DNA from: Spirochaetales bacterium
Lineage (GTDB): Bacteria > Spirochaetota > Spirochaetia > UBA9216
Assembly: GCA_016342585.1 (NCBI GenBank)
Contig: JAEINK010000038.1
Span: 1-50,232, forward strand
Length of the DNA stretch: 50,232 nt
Direction: 5' to 3'
Made by a program: the position numbers and the translations under genes. Shown here in pieces: positions 15,359 through 23,802 of this stretch (position 1 is its first letter; each line of letters opens with the position of its first letter). The notes beneath the pieces were generated by a model. It saw nothing but the letters and a program-made list of their open reading frames with translations, was not told where the DNA came from and made no database searches.

Positions 15359-16786
15359 ATGAGAAAACATAAAAGTATCAGAATCAGCCTTTTTCTGCTT
15401 CTGTTTCTTTCCCTGACCATTGGTTATGCCACGGCTCAGGACGCGGATGCGGCTCCGGAGTTCGGCTTTGGCCTTGGTATGGATTTAGGTGTTGCCACAT
15501 TCCTGGATGATAGTAACAACGAAGTTACCTACCAGAGAGTCGGTTTTGTTCCTGACATTTCCTTTGGCAAGTTCGGACTTTCACTGGATCTTTCTTTCCA
15601 TGTCAGATCGAACCCTTCGAATCCCGATATGCCCTTCGAATTCAGGACGGAAGACTGGGTACCCGATGATGAGACAAGTTTCCTGGAACTCTACCTTCCC
15701 AAATTTAACTATGTGAGATATGGGACAAAGGGTGAAAATCTCTTTGTAAAAATGGGTTCTATTGATGATGCCACACTGGGTGTGGGTTTTATAATGGGAA
15801 ACTACAGCAATGCCATGATGCTCCCGAATGAAAAACTCTTCGGTTTGACCCTTGATATGGATGGCAAACTCTTTGGATTCCCCTATGTAGGGTTTGAATC
15901 TTTTGTTGGAAACCTCGCAGCACCGGATGTTATGGGGGGAAGACTTTACGGAAGGCCCATGGCCTGGTCCAGTATCCCCATCCTTGATATGATAGAAGTT
16001 GGTTTTACTGTGGCCGGTGATATATCACCTGATGCCAGACCAGAATATTTTACAGAATTATCCAGCCTTTATAGTGTTGATGTTGACGGTAACCTTGATG
16101 AAGACATTAATAGTGTGGCCATCTGGGGAATCGATGTGATTCAGCCCATCCTTTCCAACCCTGTCATTTCACTGGCGGCCTTTACATCGGTTGCATTTGA
16201 ACCCATTTCCGATGGAACAACAGAAAGCACTTCTTCAGGTATGATGATCGGAGCCGGTGGAAGGCTTATCTCCTTCATCCCTTTCATGGCACAGCTTCGT
16301 TTCTTGGGTGAAAATTTCATCCCCTCCTATTTTGATACAACATATGATCTTTATAGGGCACAAAAATATGCGGTACTCAGTGGAAAGGTAGATAGTATTG
16401 ATCCATTTGTAGGATGGCTTGCTTCCTCAGGTTTTTCTTTCCTCGAAGATAAGGTGGCTTTCAGTGTTTCCATTGATGGTCCTTTTGCGGCAGCTCCCAG
16501 TGGAGACATTTCGGAACACAGTGCTACGGAATACCCTCACCTGAAAGCAGCTTTCACATTAGCCGAGGATCTGATTCCCGGTGTTTTCTTTGATGCTTAT
16601 TACGATAAACAGTATATCGCTGCTTTCAGCGATATTTTCGATGCCACAGGAGCTGTAATCGGTGCCAATATAAATTATAAAACCGGTCCTGCTGTGATCA
16701 CGCTTAACTATGATGTCAAATACGATCCTGCAACCGGCGATTTTACAACAGCAGCCAAGCTTATGACATCACTCGATCTATTTTAA
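15359..16786 (+). CDS. Outer-membrane beta-barrel protein, paralogue of the downstream FecR-fused protein
   Basis: A 475-residue protein with a signal peptide (cleavage near ATAQ-DAD) and alternating amphipathic strands to the terminal phenylalanine (...MTSLDLF), consistent with a BAM-assembled barrel. The segment LFVKMGSIDDATLGVGFIMG followed by NYSNAMMLPNEKLFGL corresponds to the equivalent part of the next gene's barrel, so the two are paralogues. A TATAAT element is at 15330-15335 and AGGAG lies 9 bp before the ATG. It is followed after 10 bp by the FecR-barrel gene. Likely a porin or structural surface protein; the substrate is unknown. Confidence 0.72.
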   Translation: MRKHKSIRISLFLLLFLSLTIGYATAQDADAAPEFGFGLGMDLGVATFLDDSNNEVTYQRVGFVPDISFGKFGLSLDLSFHVRSNPSNPDMPFEFRTEDWVPDDETSFLELYLPKFNYVRYGTKGENLFVKMGSIDDATLGVGFIMGNYSNAMMLPNEKLFGLTLDMDGKLFGFPYVGFESFVGNLAAPDVMGGRLYGRPMAWSSIPILDMIEVGFTVAGDISPDARPEYFTELSSLYSVDVDGNLDEDINSVAIWGIDVIQPILSNPVISLAAFTSVAFEPISDGTTESTSSGMMIGAGGRLISFIPFMAQLRFLGENFIPSYFDTTYDLYRAQKYAVLSGKVDSIDPFVGWLASSGFSFLEDKVAFSVSIDGPFAAAPSGDISEHSATEYPHLKAAFTLAEDLIPGVFFDAYYDKQYIAAFSDIFDATGAVIGANINYKTGPAVITLNYDVKYDPATGDFTTAAKLMTSLDLF

Positions 16787-16796
16787 GGAGGGAACA

Positions 16797-19121
16797 ATGG
16801 TATTAAACAGATTTTTTAACAAGAAAATAATTCTCAGTCTACTGATTATTTTCAGTCTAATTCCCGTGTTTGCCCAGGATACCGGTGGTGAACCGGCGGC
16901 AATTCTGGTATACGCGGATGATGAATACGAAATAGAGGTACTCGATGCGGATGGAATCGCAACAGATGCTTATATAGGAATGGATCTTCTGGAAGGAGAT
17001 ACAATCAAAACCTATAATTCCACAGTTGAACTTCAACTGGAACCCAATGGTTCTATTCTCAAACTCAGTGAATCAACAAATTTTCGAATTGATGGATTCC
17101 AGAAGGATATTAATTCATCCAATGATTTTTCACTCATTGCCGGAAAATTACGTGCTGTAGCAGCACGATCATCGACAGCCAGTCATAATTACAACATCTA
17201 TACCCAATCGACAGTCTGTGGTGTCCGTGGTACCGACTTTTTGATCGGTGACAATGGAAAACTTGTTGTTGGTGAAGGTAGTGTTGAATTTATAAAAATG
17301 GATACCGGTGAATCGGTAATGGTAGAAACCGGAATGGCGGCAGATGCCTTCTCCGAAGCCTTTTCTGCTGTTATGCTTACGGCAGAACAAATTGCTCAGG
17401 AATTTCAGGCCTTCAGTTTTACAGCTCTTGATCCTTTTGCCGTAGAAGGTCATACACCTCCAGCCGCACCCGAACCGGAACCTGAAGATGAGCCCGTTGA
17501 GGAAGAACCTGTCGTCGAAGAAGAAAATACCGATGACGGCGGAGCCGCTCTGGAACCCGTTAATACAGGAATGGGAGAAGAGGCACCGGAAGGTGAATCA
17601 ACCGGTGATGATGGTGGACTTCTTAAAGAACAGTCTCCTTTGGATAAGTTCCTTGAACCCCTTGGCGAATTCCTTGGAATGGAAATCGGTTCAATGACTA
17701 TTGATGGGGTAACATACTCCAAGATGCTGCTTCAGCCTGAGTTCTCTATTGGTGACCTGCAGATGTCACTCTATCTTCCGATTATCTATCAGAATGATAT
17801 CTTCGATCCCATAGATGACTGGTATCACCCCGCAGGAAACGATGAATGGTCCTTTGGTACCGATCAGGGTGATGATATTGGCGCTATCGCTTCGGATGTA
17901 TTAAGCGATCTTTTCCTGAAGATTAAATACGTTAAATGGGGTCAGCATAGAGATCCTTTCTACTTTAAACTCGGAAATGTTGCTGATATGACCATTGGCC
18001 ATGGTATCCTTATGGAAAACTATGCCAATGATGCGGACTTCCCTTCCATCCGAAAAATAGGATTAAACATGGGGATTAACAGAGAAAAAATGGGTGTTGA
18101 GTTTGTGGGTGATAACCTGGCAGACCTTTCAATCGTGGGTGGCAGAATAGCCTTCGGCAAAAAGCTCAAGTTTGGAATATCCAGTGTTATTGATATAAAT
18201 GCTGATGCTTCGGCTCCAGCGGAGACCACAATAGAAGATCCCCTCAATGCAGGAACCAATCTTGCCTTTGAAGATAGTCTTTTTATAAACCTTGCCCTGG
18301 ATCTCGATTTTCCCATAATTGAAACAGATCTTCTCTCCTTTGTTCTTTTTGCCGATGCGGCCACCATGGTCCCCGTTATAGATGGTCAGCCTCAGGTCAA
18401 CTTTTTCCTCGACCTGAATATAGAGGATGATAATTTCCTTAATAAATTGAGGAACTATGGTTTTGCCGGTGGTCTTCTTGGTAATATCCTGGGTGCCCAG
18501 TATAAAGTTCAGTATATGTACTCTACCGACCTTTTCCGTCATGGTCTCTATAATTCAACCTATGATCGAACAAAGACCGATTATCTTGAAGAGGTTGTAG
18601 GTTATCTCTCTGCAAAGAAAGATATCGACACCACAACCAAAGGAGCCTTTTACTCCTCCACCGACTATGCTTATTATGAACCCCTTAAGAATCAGGGTGT
18701 ATACGGTGCTTTAAGCTGGGATATCCTGAAGATGGTCGATGTTACCGGTGGATATAAATGGCCCTGGAATAATTCTGGAGAGCTCGATTTTGAAAATGAT
18801 TACCTTCACTTCAGTGTAACTCTGCAGCCGGATGTCATCCCAGTTGTCGGTATTCATGGTTCACTCACCTATGACCGAACAGGTTTTGTAGGCAGCATGC
18901 TTGATGCTGATGACAATCTTGATTTTGGACAGTTCTCCTTTGTGGATGAGAATACAGTTCTCAAAGGTGAAATCATTGTACCTGTAGCCCCGACGCTGGA
19001 TATGGCCGCAACACTGGCCAGCTCACTGGAGAGGGATTCAGACGGAAATGTTGTATACGATGAAGATGGAAGAACCAATCCATACTATGCTTTTACAATC
19101 GATACAAGGATCCATTTTTAA
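16797..19121 (+). CDS. FecR-domain/outer-membrane beta-barrel fusion protein
   Basis: A 774-residue exported protein with a signal peptide ending PVFAQ. A FecR-type domain spans about 40-180 and carries the core motif STVCGVRGTDFLI at about 138-150. A proline/glutamate-rich spacer (EPEPEDEPVEEEPVVEEEN) follows at about 225-245. The barrel runs to a terminal phenylalanine (DTRIHF). The barrel shares the pattern FYFKLGNVADMTIGHGILME and NYANDADFPS with the preceding gene. FecR domains normally sense an outer-membrane partner in the periplasm; here sensor and barrel are in one chain. GGAGGG precedes the ATG. mutL starts 8 bp after the stop. Confidence 0.8.
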   Translation: MVLNRFFNKKIILSLLIIFSLIPVFAQDTGGEPAAILVYADDEYEIEVLDADGIATDAYIGMDLLEGDTIKTYNSTVELQLEPNGSILKLSESTNFRIDGFQKDINSSNDFSLIAGKLRAVAARSSTASHNYNIYTQSTVCGVRGTDFLIGDNGKLVVGEGSVEFIKMDTGESVMVETGMAADAFSEAFSAVMLTAEQIAQEFQAFSFTALDPFAVEGHTPPAAPEPEPEDEPVEEEPVVEEENTDDGGAALEPVNTGMGEEAPEGESTGDDGGLLKEQSPLDKFLEPLGEFLGMEIGSMTIDGVTYSKMLLQPEFSIGDLQMSLYLPIIYQNDIFDPIDDWYHPAGNDEWSFGTDQGDDIGAIASDVLSDLFLKIKYVKWGQHRDPFYFKLGNVADMTIGHGILMENYANDADFPSIRKIGLNMGINREKMGVEFVGDNLADLSIVGGRIAFGKKLKFGISSVIDINADASAPAETTIEDPLNAGTNLAFEDSLFINLALDLDFPIIETDLLSFVLFADAATMVPVIDGQPQVNFFLDLNIEDDNFLNKLRNYGFAGGLLGNILGAQYKVQYMYSTDLFRHGLYNSTYDRTKTDYLEEVVGYLSAKKDIDTTTKGAFYSSTDYAYYEPLKNQGVYGALSWDILKMVDVTGGYKWPWNNSGELDFENDYLHFSVTLQPDVIPVVGIHGSLTYDRTGFVGSMLDADDNLDFGQFSFVDENTVLKGEIIVPVAPTLDMAATLASSLERDSDGNVVYDEDGRTNPYYAFTIDTRIHF

Positions 19122-19129
19122 TAGAGCAA

Positions 19130-21025
19130 ATGAATAATAATGATAAAATTAAAGGACCCGAATTCGCAAGGATTCGGGTCCTTGTTGATTCTGTAGCACG
19201 CCGGATTGCCGCAGGAGAAGTGATCGACCGTCCCTATTCGGTTGTTCGTGAACTATTGGACAATGCCATAGACGCCGGAAGCAGCAAAATTAGACTCGAT
19301 ATTAAGCAGGGTGGCATTGAATCCATTACCTGCACAGATGACGGGACAGGGATGGTAGCCGAGGATTTAAAACTCGCCATTCTCCCTCATGCCACCAGTA
19401 AAATTCGCGAGTTCGACGATCTCTACAACCTGTCTACCCTGGGTTTCCGCGGAGAAGCCCTCTCCAGTATTGCCGCCTGTTCCCGGCTTGAAATTCTAAG
19501 CAGGGAAAGACAATCCGACAGGGCCTACAGGATTACGGTTCATGGTGGCAGGATTATTGAACAAACCGACGATCACGGTGCTCCGGGGACCCGGATTCAC
19601 GTGGAAGATCTCTTCTACTCTCTTCCTGGTCGGAAAAAATTCCTGAAAACTCCCGGGGCGGAAGGAAATCTTTCCTATTCGGCCTTCCTTGAAAAGGCAA
19701 TGCCCTTCCCGGAAATCGAATTCCGATACTTCAACAATGATAAAATGAAAATGTTTCTGCCAAAAGGAGATATTAAGGAGAGGGTGTGTGCTGCCTATCC
19801 TCGAATATTGAACTCATCACTGGTTAACAGTTGGGAATCCGACGAGGGGCCCTATAACTTTAAAATTGCAGGGGCTACCCCGTCACTCTACAGGAAGGAC
19901 CGACGGTACATTCAGATCTATGTCAATAAAAGACGAATCAACGACTACTCCTTAACCCAGGCCGTTGAATATGGATATAGTGAATACCTGCCGGGAGGTT
20001 GTTTTCCCCTGGCCTTCGTTTTTATAACTATTCCACCGGATATCGTGGACTTTAATATCCACCCTTCCAAAAAAGAGGTCCGATTCCGGGACAGTCATAC
20101 TCTTCACAGGTCCCTCGTGGCGGCCGTGAAAAACGGACTGGCAGCCTATGCAAGGGGGGCTGCTGAATCCTCAGCCTTCATAAAAGACAGACCCCTCTCC
20201 TTTTCAGGCTCCGATTTTAACAGATCAAAATTCTCTCCACAAACCCCATTTCCAAACAATACTGGAACTACGGGACAGGGTACGAATTTCAATAAGAGAG
20301 AAATACCAAGCTATCAGAATATTTCTTCCGGAAGTTCATCATATGCAGCAGAGAGGGTTTCACCTTCAGACTTACGGAAGACATTAGCCCCACGCCCCTT
20401 TCCTATTGAAAATGAGAATAATCAGGAGCCGCCTTATGATAAATATGCAGGCAAGCCCCATGAAGAGATAAATGATAGGAATCTGCCCCTACGATACATG
20501 GGACAAATCATGAATCTCTTTCTTGTTGTAGAACGAGGGAACTCTCTCTTTCTAATTGATCAACATGCCGCCCATGAACGGATCCTTTACAATAAATTTC
20601 TTTCTGATCCGGGTGGAAAGCAGGAACTTCTTGTCCCCATGCTCTTTGAGTTTGATCAGGAACGAGAACTTCTCCTGTCAGAAAATCAGCAAAAACTTGA
20701 TGAGGCAGGCTTTACGGTAGAGAAGATTGAGGCTGGCCGATGGCAGCTCCTCTCCATGCCCTCCCGTTATTCGGGAATGGAAGATGAAATATCAGATTTT
20801 TTTACTGACCCGAAGGGTGACTTTTCGTTGCTTGAAAAAAAGCTGAATCATTCGACATCCTGCAGAAAAGCTGTTAAAGATGGAGATCTACTGGACGATC
20901 TTACGGCCATAAAACTTGCTGAAGAAGCGTTCAGGCTTCCCCAGCCAAGGTGTCCCCACGGGCGTCCCGTTTGGTTTGAACTAACCCGTGAAGACCTGTA
21001 CAGACTTGTGGGACGAAGTTTTTAA
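19130..21025 (+). CDS. mutL: DNA mismatch repair protein MutL
   Basis: A 631-residue MutL. The GHKL ATPase domain contains ARRIAAGEVIDRP, RELLDNAIDAG (catalytic Glu), DDGTGM and GFRGEALSSIA. A low-complexity linker (about 350-450) leads to the C-terminal dimerisation/endonuclease domain with DQHAAHER (residue 477), SCRKAVKDGD and CPHGRP. The latent nickase motif DQHA(x)2E(x)4E lacks its last glutamate (Asn instead), while the zinc-site CPHGRP is kept. The start at 19130 is supported by the homologous IRVL segment 15 codons later, but the ribosome site is weak, and a 12-bp hairpin occupies codons 8-18. It acts with MutS to direct strand excision. Confidence 0.93.
   Translation: MNNNDKIKGPEFARIRVLVDSVARRIAAGEVIDRPYSVVRELLDNAIDAGSSKIRLDIKQGGIESITCTDDGTGMVAEDLKLAILPHATSKIREFDDLYNLSTLGFRGEALSSIAACSRLEILSRERQSDRAYRITVHGGRIIEQTDDHGAPGTRIHVEDLFYSLPGRKKFLKTPGAEGNLSYSAFLEKAMPFPEIEFRYFNNDKMKMFLPKGDIKERVCAAYPRILNSSLVNSWESDEGPYNFKIAGATPSLYRKDRRYIQIYVNKRRINDYSLTQAVEYGYSEYLPGGCFPLAFVFITIPPDIVDFNIHPSKKEVRFRDSHTLHRSLVAAVKNGLAAYARGAAESSAFIKDRPLSFSGSDFNRSKFSPQTPFPNNTGTTGQGTNFNKREIPSYQNISSGSSSYAAERVSPSDLRKTLAPRPFPIENENNQEPPYDKYAGKPHEEINDRNLPLRYMGQIMNLFLVVERGNSLFLIDQHAAHERILYNKFLSDPGGKQELLVPMLFEFDQERELLLSENQQKLDEAGFTVEKIEAGRWQLLSMPSRYSGMEDEISDFFTDPKGDFSLLEKKLNHSTSCRKAVKDGDLLDDLTAIKLAEEAFRLPQPRCPHGRPVWFELTREDLYRLVGRSF
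19152..19183. other. Strong hairpin in the first codons of mutL
   Basis: The arms AAGGACCCGAAT (19152-19163) and ATTCGGGTCCTT (19172-19183) are perfectly complementary over 12 bp, with an 8-base loop. On the plus strand there is no T-tract; on the minus strand the stem is followed by TTTAATTTTAT. It may limit translation or read-through from the outer-membrane genes into mutL. Confidence 0.6.
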
Positions 21026-21034
21026 TACCTGACG

Positions 21035-22981
21035 TCAGGGCAGTATCAGAGGTTCAATAGAGGCTCTTTTGGAATAGTCTGGATTCTTCTGAAGAAGTTT
21101 TTTGAATATATCCGAAGCTCCCTGCTTGTCCCCCTCCTTGTACAGAAGGTTTCCAAGCCTGTAATATGCATCATAAAAATTAGGTGCAATCGTGATCAAT
21201 TCCGTCAAGGTAGATTTTGCACTGTCATCCTGTTCGGTCTCTATATAGGCAATCGCCAGATTATATCGCATCAGAGTGTCGTCAGGGTTCCGTGAAAGGG
21301 CTTTTTCATAATGGGTGATAGCATTCTCATAAAGACCCGTGTGCAGATAGACATTCCCCAGGTTGTTATTCACCTTCACAGCATCAGGATCTACCCTGTA
21401 TGCCGCCAGAAGATGCTCTAAAGCCTTATCATAGGTTTCCCGCTTATCATAAATATTCCCCAGGTTTATCCGCGGTAATGTATAGGACGTATCAAGGGCG
21501 GCCGCCTTTTCATAGGCGGCAATAGCGCCATCGATCATATCCAGAGCCTCGCTGATTTCCCCCATTGTATAAAGATAAGAAGCAGAATCAGACTTCAGTT
21601 GAACCGCTTTTACCGAATACTCGAGGGCTTCGGCAGGTTTTCCCTGTTTCATCAGGGTTAATGCCAGATTAAAGCTCGCTTCTGGTTTCTGCGGATCGAT
21701 ACCTATGGCCTTCCTGAAATGGGTCTCTGCTTCACCATAACGTCCAAGCTGGTACAAATTCGTTGCCAGTTTAAGAATATAATTGAAATTGTCTGGTGCA
21801 AGGGTAGCCGCCTTTCTATAAGCGCTGTCGGCCTCTACAAAATTCCCTTTTCTCCTTAAAACCTCCCCTATGCTGAAATGGGCCGCGGCGTAATCCGGAT
21901 CGGCCTGTGCAGCTTTCCTGTAGGAAGCGAGAGCGGAATCTATATTTCCCAGCTGAAAATAGGTCGCCCCCAGATTGTAATAAGCCCTTGAATGGCCGGA
22001 ATCAAGATGGACGCAACCTTCAAAGGATTGCCGGGCATCATTAAAATTTCTTGCCCGGTATTGTGCCTTTCCAAGGTTGAAAAGGAGGTCCGAATTTTCT
22101 GGATTCAGGCGTGAAGCTTCACGGAATTCGGTTACAGCATTATCCCAGTTCTTGGTCTGGGAGTATATTTTCCCAAGAGTATTATGGGGAACCCAGAGGT
22201 TTTGATCATTCTGTATCGCCTTATTAGCATTTTTTACAGCTTCCTGAATATTCATCTGGCTGGAAGAATCCTGTTGGAAAAAAGATTCACCCTTGTACGC
22301 ATACGCAGGTGCTGCGGAGGAGTCCATGCCGAGAGCCCTGTCAAAGGTTGAAATCGCTTCAGAAAAACTGGACGACTCAAGGTATCGGATACCTTCATCA
22401 ATGAGGCGCAGGACCTCTTCCGCTTTTTCCCGTTCAGCCTGACTGAGGGCTGCCAGCCTCGCCTCCTCAGCTAACCTTCGCTCTTCAGCGGCAGCGATCT
22501 GAGCCTGGAGAGCCGCCATCTCCTCTTGTCGCCGGAGTTCTTCCTGCTGCCGGCGGAGTTCTTCTTCCTGTCTCTGTCGCTCTAGTTCGGCAGGGTCGAC
22601 CTGTTGAATAGTCTGTTCCGATATTGAGTTTCCCAGGCCTTCCAGGGACTCGACAAGGTCTTCCTGACTCTGCCGCTCCTCATCTTTTTCCGCTTCAAGA
22701 ACTGTTTTCCGAGCCTCTATTATCCTGTTGCGCAGGTCTTTTGCCTCAGCGTCTGTGGCATCCTGAATCAAAAGGGTATCAAGGAGATCCAACGCCCGCT
22801 GATACTCACCCTGGTCAAGATAATCCTGGGCTAATATCAGGGTATTCTGTCGTGTATTATCTACCTTCTCGACCACAACAGGCTCGGGAGTTTTTTTATT
22901 GAAAAGAAGAAAACCACCAACGCCAAGAGCAAGTAATAGCAGCACGCCGCCGCCAATCAAGAATAATTTATTTCTGTCCAT
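21035..22981 (-). CDS. Membrane-anchored TPR-repeat protein with coiled-coil region
   Basis: A 648-residue protein with one N-terminal transmembrane helix (7-27) and a short repeat-like helical segment. A highly charged predicted coiled coil spans about 105-190 (QRQEEELRRQQEELRRQEEM). At least a dozen tetratricopeptide repeats run from about 190 to 640, with consensus residues such as NLGNIYDK, AAYNLG-like and P at helix ends. It is exposed on the outer face of the inner membrane if the helix is uncleaved. TPR arrays serve as protein-protein scaffolds. Downstream partner of the smaller TPR gene (38 bp gap). Convergent with mutL, 9 bp apart. Confidence 0.8.
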   Translation of the reverse strand: MDRNKLFLIGGGVLLLLALGVGGFLLFNKKTPEPVVVEKVDNTRQNTLILAQDYLDQGEYQRALDLLDTLLIQDATDAEAKDLRNRIIEARKTVLEAEKDEERQSQEDLVESLEGLGNSISEQTIQQVDPAELERQRQEEELRRQQEELRRQEEMAALQAQIAAAEERRLAEEARLAALSQAEREKAEEVLRLIDEGIRYLESSSFSEAISTFDRALGMDSSAAPAYAYKGESFFQQDSSSQMNIQEAVKNANKAIQNDQNLWVPHNTLGKIYSQTKNWDNAVTEFREASRLNPENSDLLFNLGKAQYRARNFNDARQSFEGCVHLDSGHSRAYYNLGATYFQLGNIDSALASYRKAAQADPDYAAAHFSIGEVLRRKGNFVEADSAYRKAATLAPDNFNYILKLATNLYQLGRYGEAETHFRKAIGIDPQKPEASFNLALTLMKQGKPAEALEYSVKAVQLKSDSASYLYTMGEISEALDMIDGAIAAYEKAAALDTSYTLPRINLGNIYDKRETYDKALEHLLAAYRVDPDAVKVNNNLGNVYLHTGLYENAITHYEKALSRNPDDTLMRYNLAIAYIETEQDDSAKSTLTELITIAPNFYDAYYRLGNLLYKEGDKQGASDIFKKLLQKNPDYSKRASIEPLILP

Positions 22982-23019
22982 AGTTTGTTCTACAATCCTT
23001 TTAAACCGATATATCCGGT

Positions 23020-23739
23020 TTAGTCTTCAATATCAAGATCCATATCAAAAGATTCAATTTCTTCCGAATCGGCTCTCATGTTTACAGTATCATCATCGGC
23101 ATTTTCCAGCGAACTTAAAACCGAGGCAAGCAAAGCCCTTTGCCTTTCCGCCTCGGCAGCCCTTCGTGCCTCCGCTTCCTGCTTTTCTAGCTCGACCTCC
23201 GCTAAATAGGCCTGAACCCTTAAAATCAGCTCCTCGATAGCCTCTCGCTGGGGAGAATTACTCTCCTGAAGAAGGTAAAGCCTGTAATCACCTATCGCAG
23301 TCACATACTTCTCCAGGCGCATCCTGGTATTAGCTCTGTTCAGAATGGCATCGGCAAAAGCACCATCCTCTTCTATTGCCTTTGAAAAAGCCCTCTCAGC
23401 CGCTTCATTCTCTTCAAGGAGAAAATAGTTATTACCCATATTGAAATATAGTCGCCCATAGGGAGGAAGTCCGTAATTAACCCCCATGGTCAAGACCTCA
23501 ACAGCCCGTTGAAATCTCCCTAACTGCTGCAAGGCAATCCCAAGATACAAATAGACCTGGTTGTCAGAAACCTGCTCCTGAGTAAGGGGTTCAAGGAATG
23601 ATACTGCCTGCTCAGGTTGGTTATTCAGGAAAGCCTCTTCCCCCTTTTTCCATAGTTCGCTTTCAGCACTATGGATTGGTAGAGGCATAATCAGGAGAAA
23701 TAGTAAAAAAAACCCTTTATATTCGATTCCATTCTTCAT
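23020..23739 (-). CDS. Exported TPR protein with charged C-terminal coiled coil
   Basis: A 239-residue protein with a signal peptide (LLFLLIMPLPIHSAES), three to four TPR units (YLYLGIALQQLGRFQRAVEV; RLYFNMGNNYFLLEENEAAE) and an alanine/glutamate-rich helix (EKQEAEARRAAEAERQR) with an acidic tail. The start ATG at 23739 is preferred over the GTG at 23751 because AGGTGG, overlapping that GTG, lies at correct spacing before it. First gene of an operon with the large TPR protein. Probably periplasmic and interacting with it (inference). Confidence 0.78.
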   Translation of the reverse strand: MKNGIEYKGFFLLFLLIMPLPIHSAESELWKKGEEAFLNNQPEQAVSFLEPLTQEQVSDNQVYLYLGIALQQLGRFQRAVEVLTMGVNYGLPPYGRLYFNMGNNYFLLEENEAAERAFSKAIEEDGAFADAILNRANTRMRLEKYVTAIGDYRLYLLQESNSPQREAIEELILRVQAYLAEVELEKQEAEARRAAEAERQRALLASVLSSLENADDDTVNMRADSEEIESFDMDLDIED

Positions 23740-23755
23740 TTTTTTTTCCACCTAT

Positions 23756-23784
23756 TTGACAGCAAGCCATTTTCCCGGTAATCT
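23756..23784 (+). promoter_or_regulatory. Sigma-70-type promoter of the TPR/Mrr-like gene
   Basis: TTGACA (23756-23761) and TAATCT (23779-23784) are separated by 17 bp. It predicts a leader of about a dozen bases before the ATG at 23803. Confidence 0.6.
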
Positions 23785-23802
23785 TTTCCAAGGGAGTGTT
23801 TA

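Noticed and set aside
21028..21039. Palindrome CCTGACGTCAGG between mutL and the TPR gene
   Set aside because: Short, no loop and no T-tract on either side, so a terminator or operator cannot be supported.
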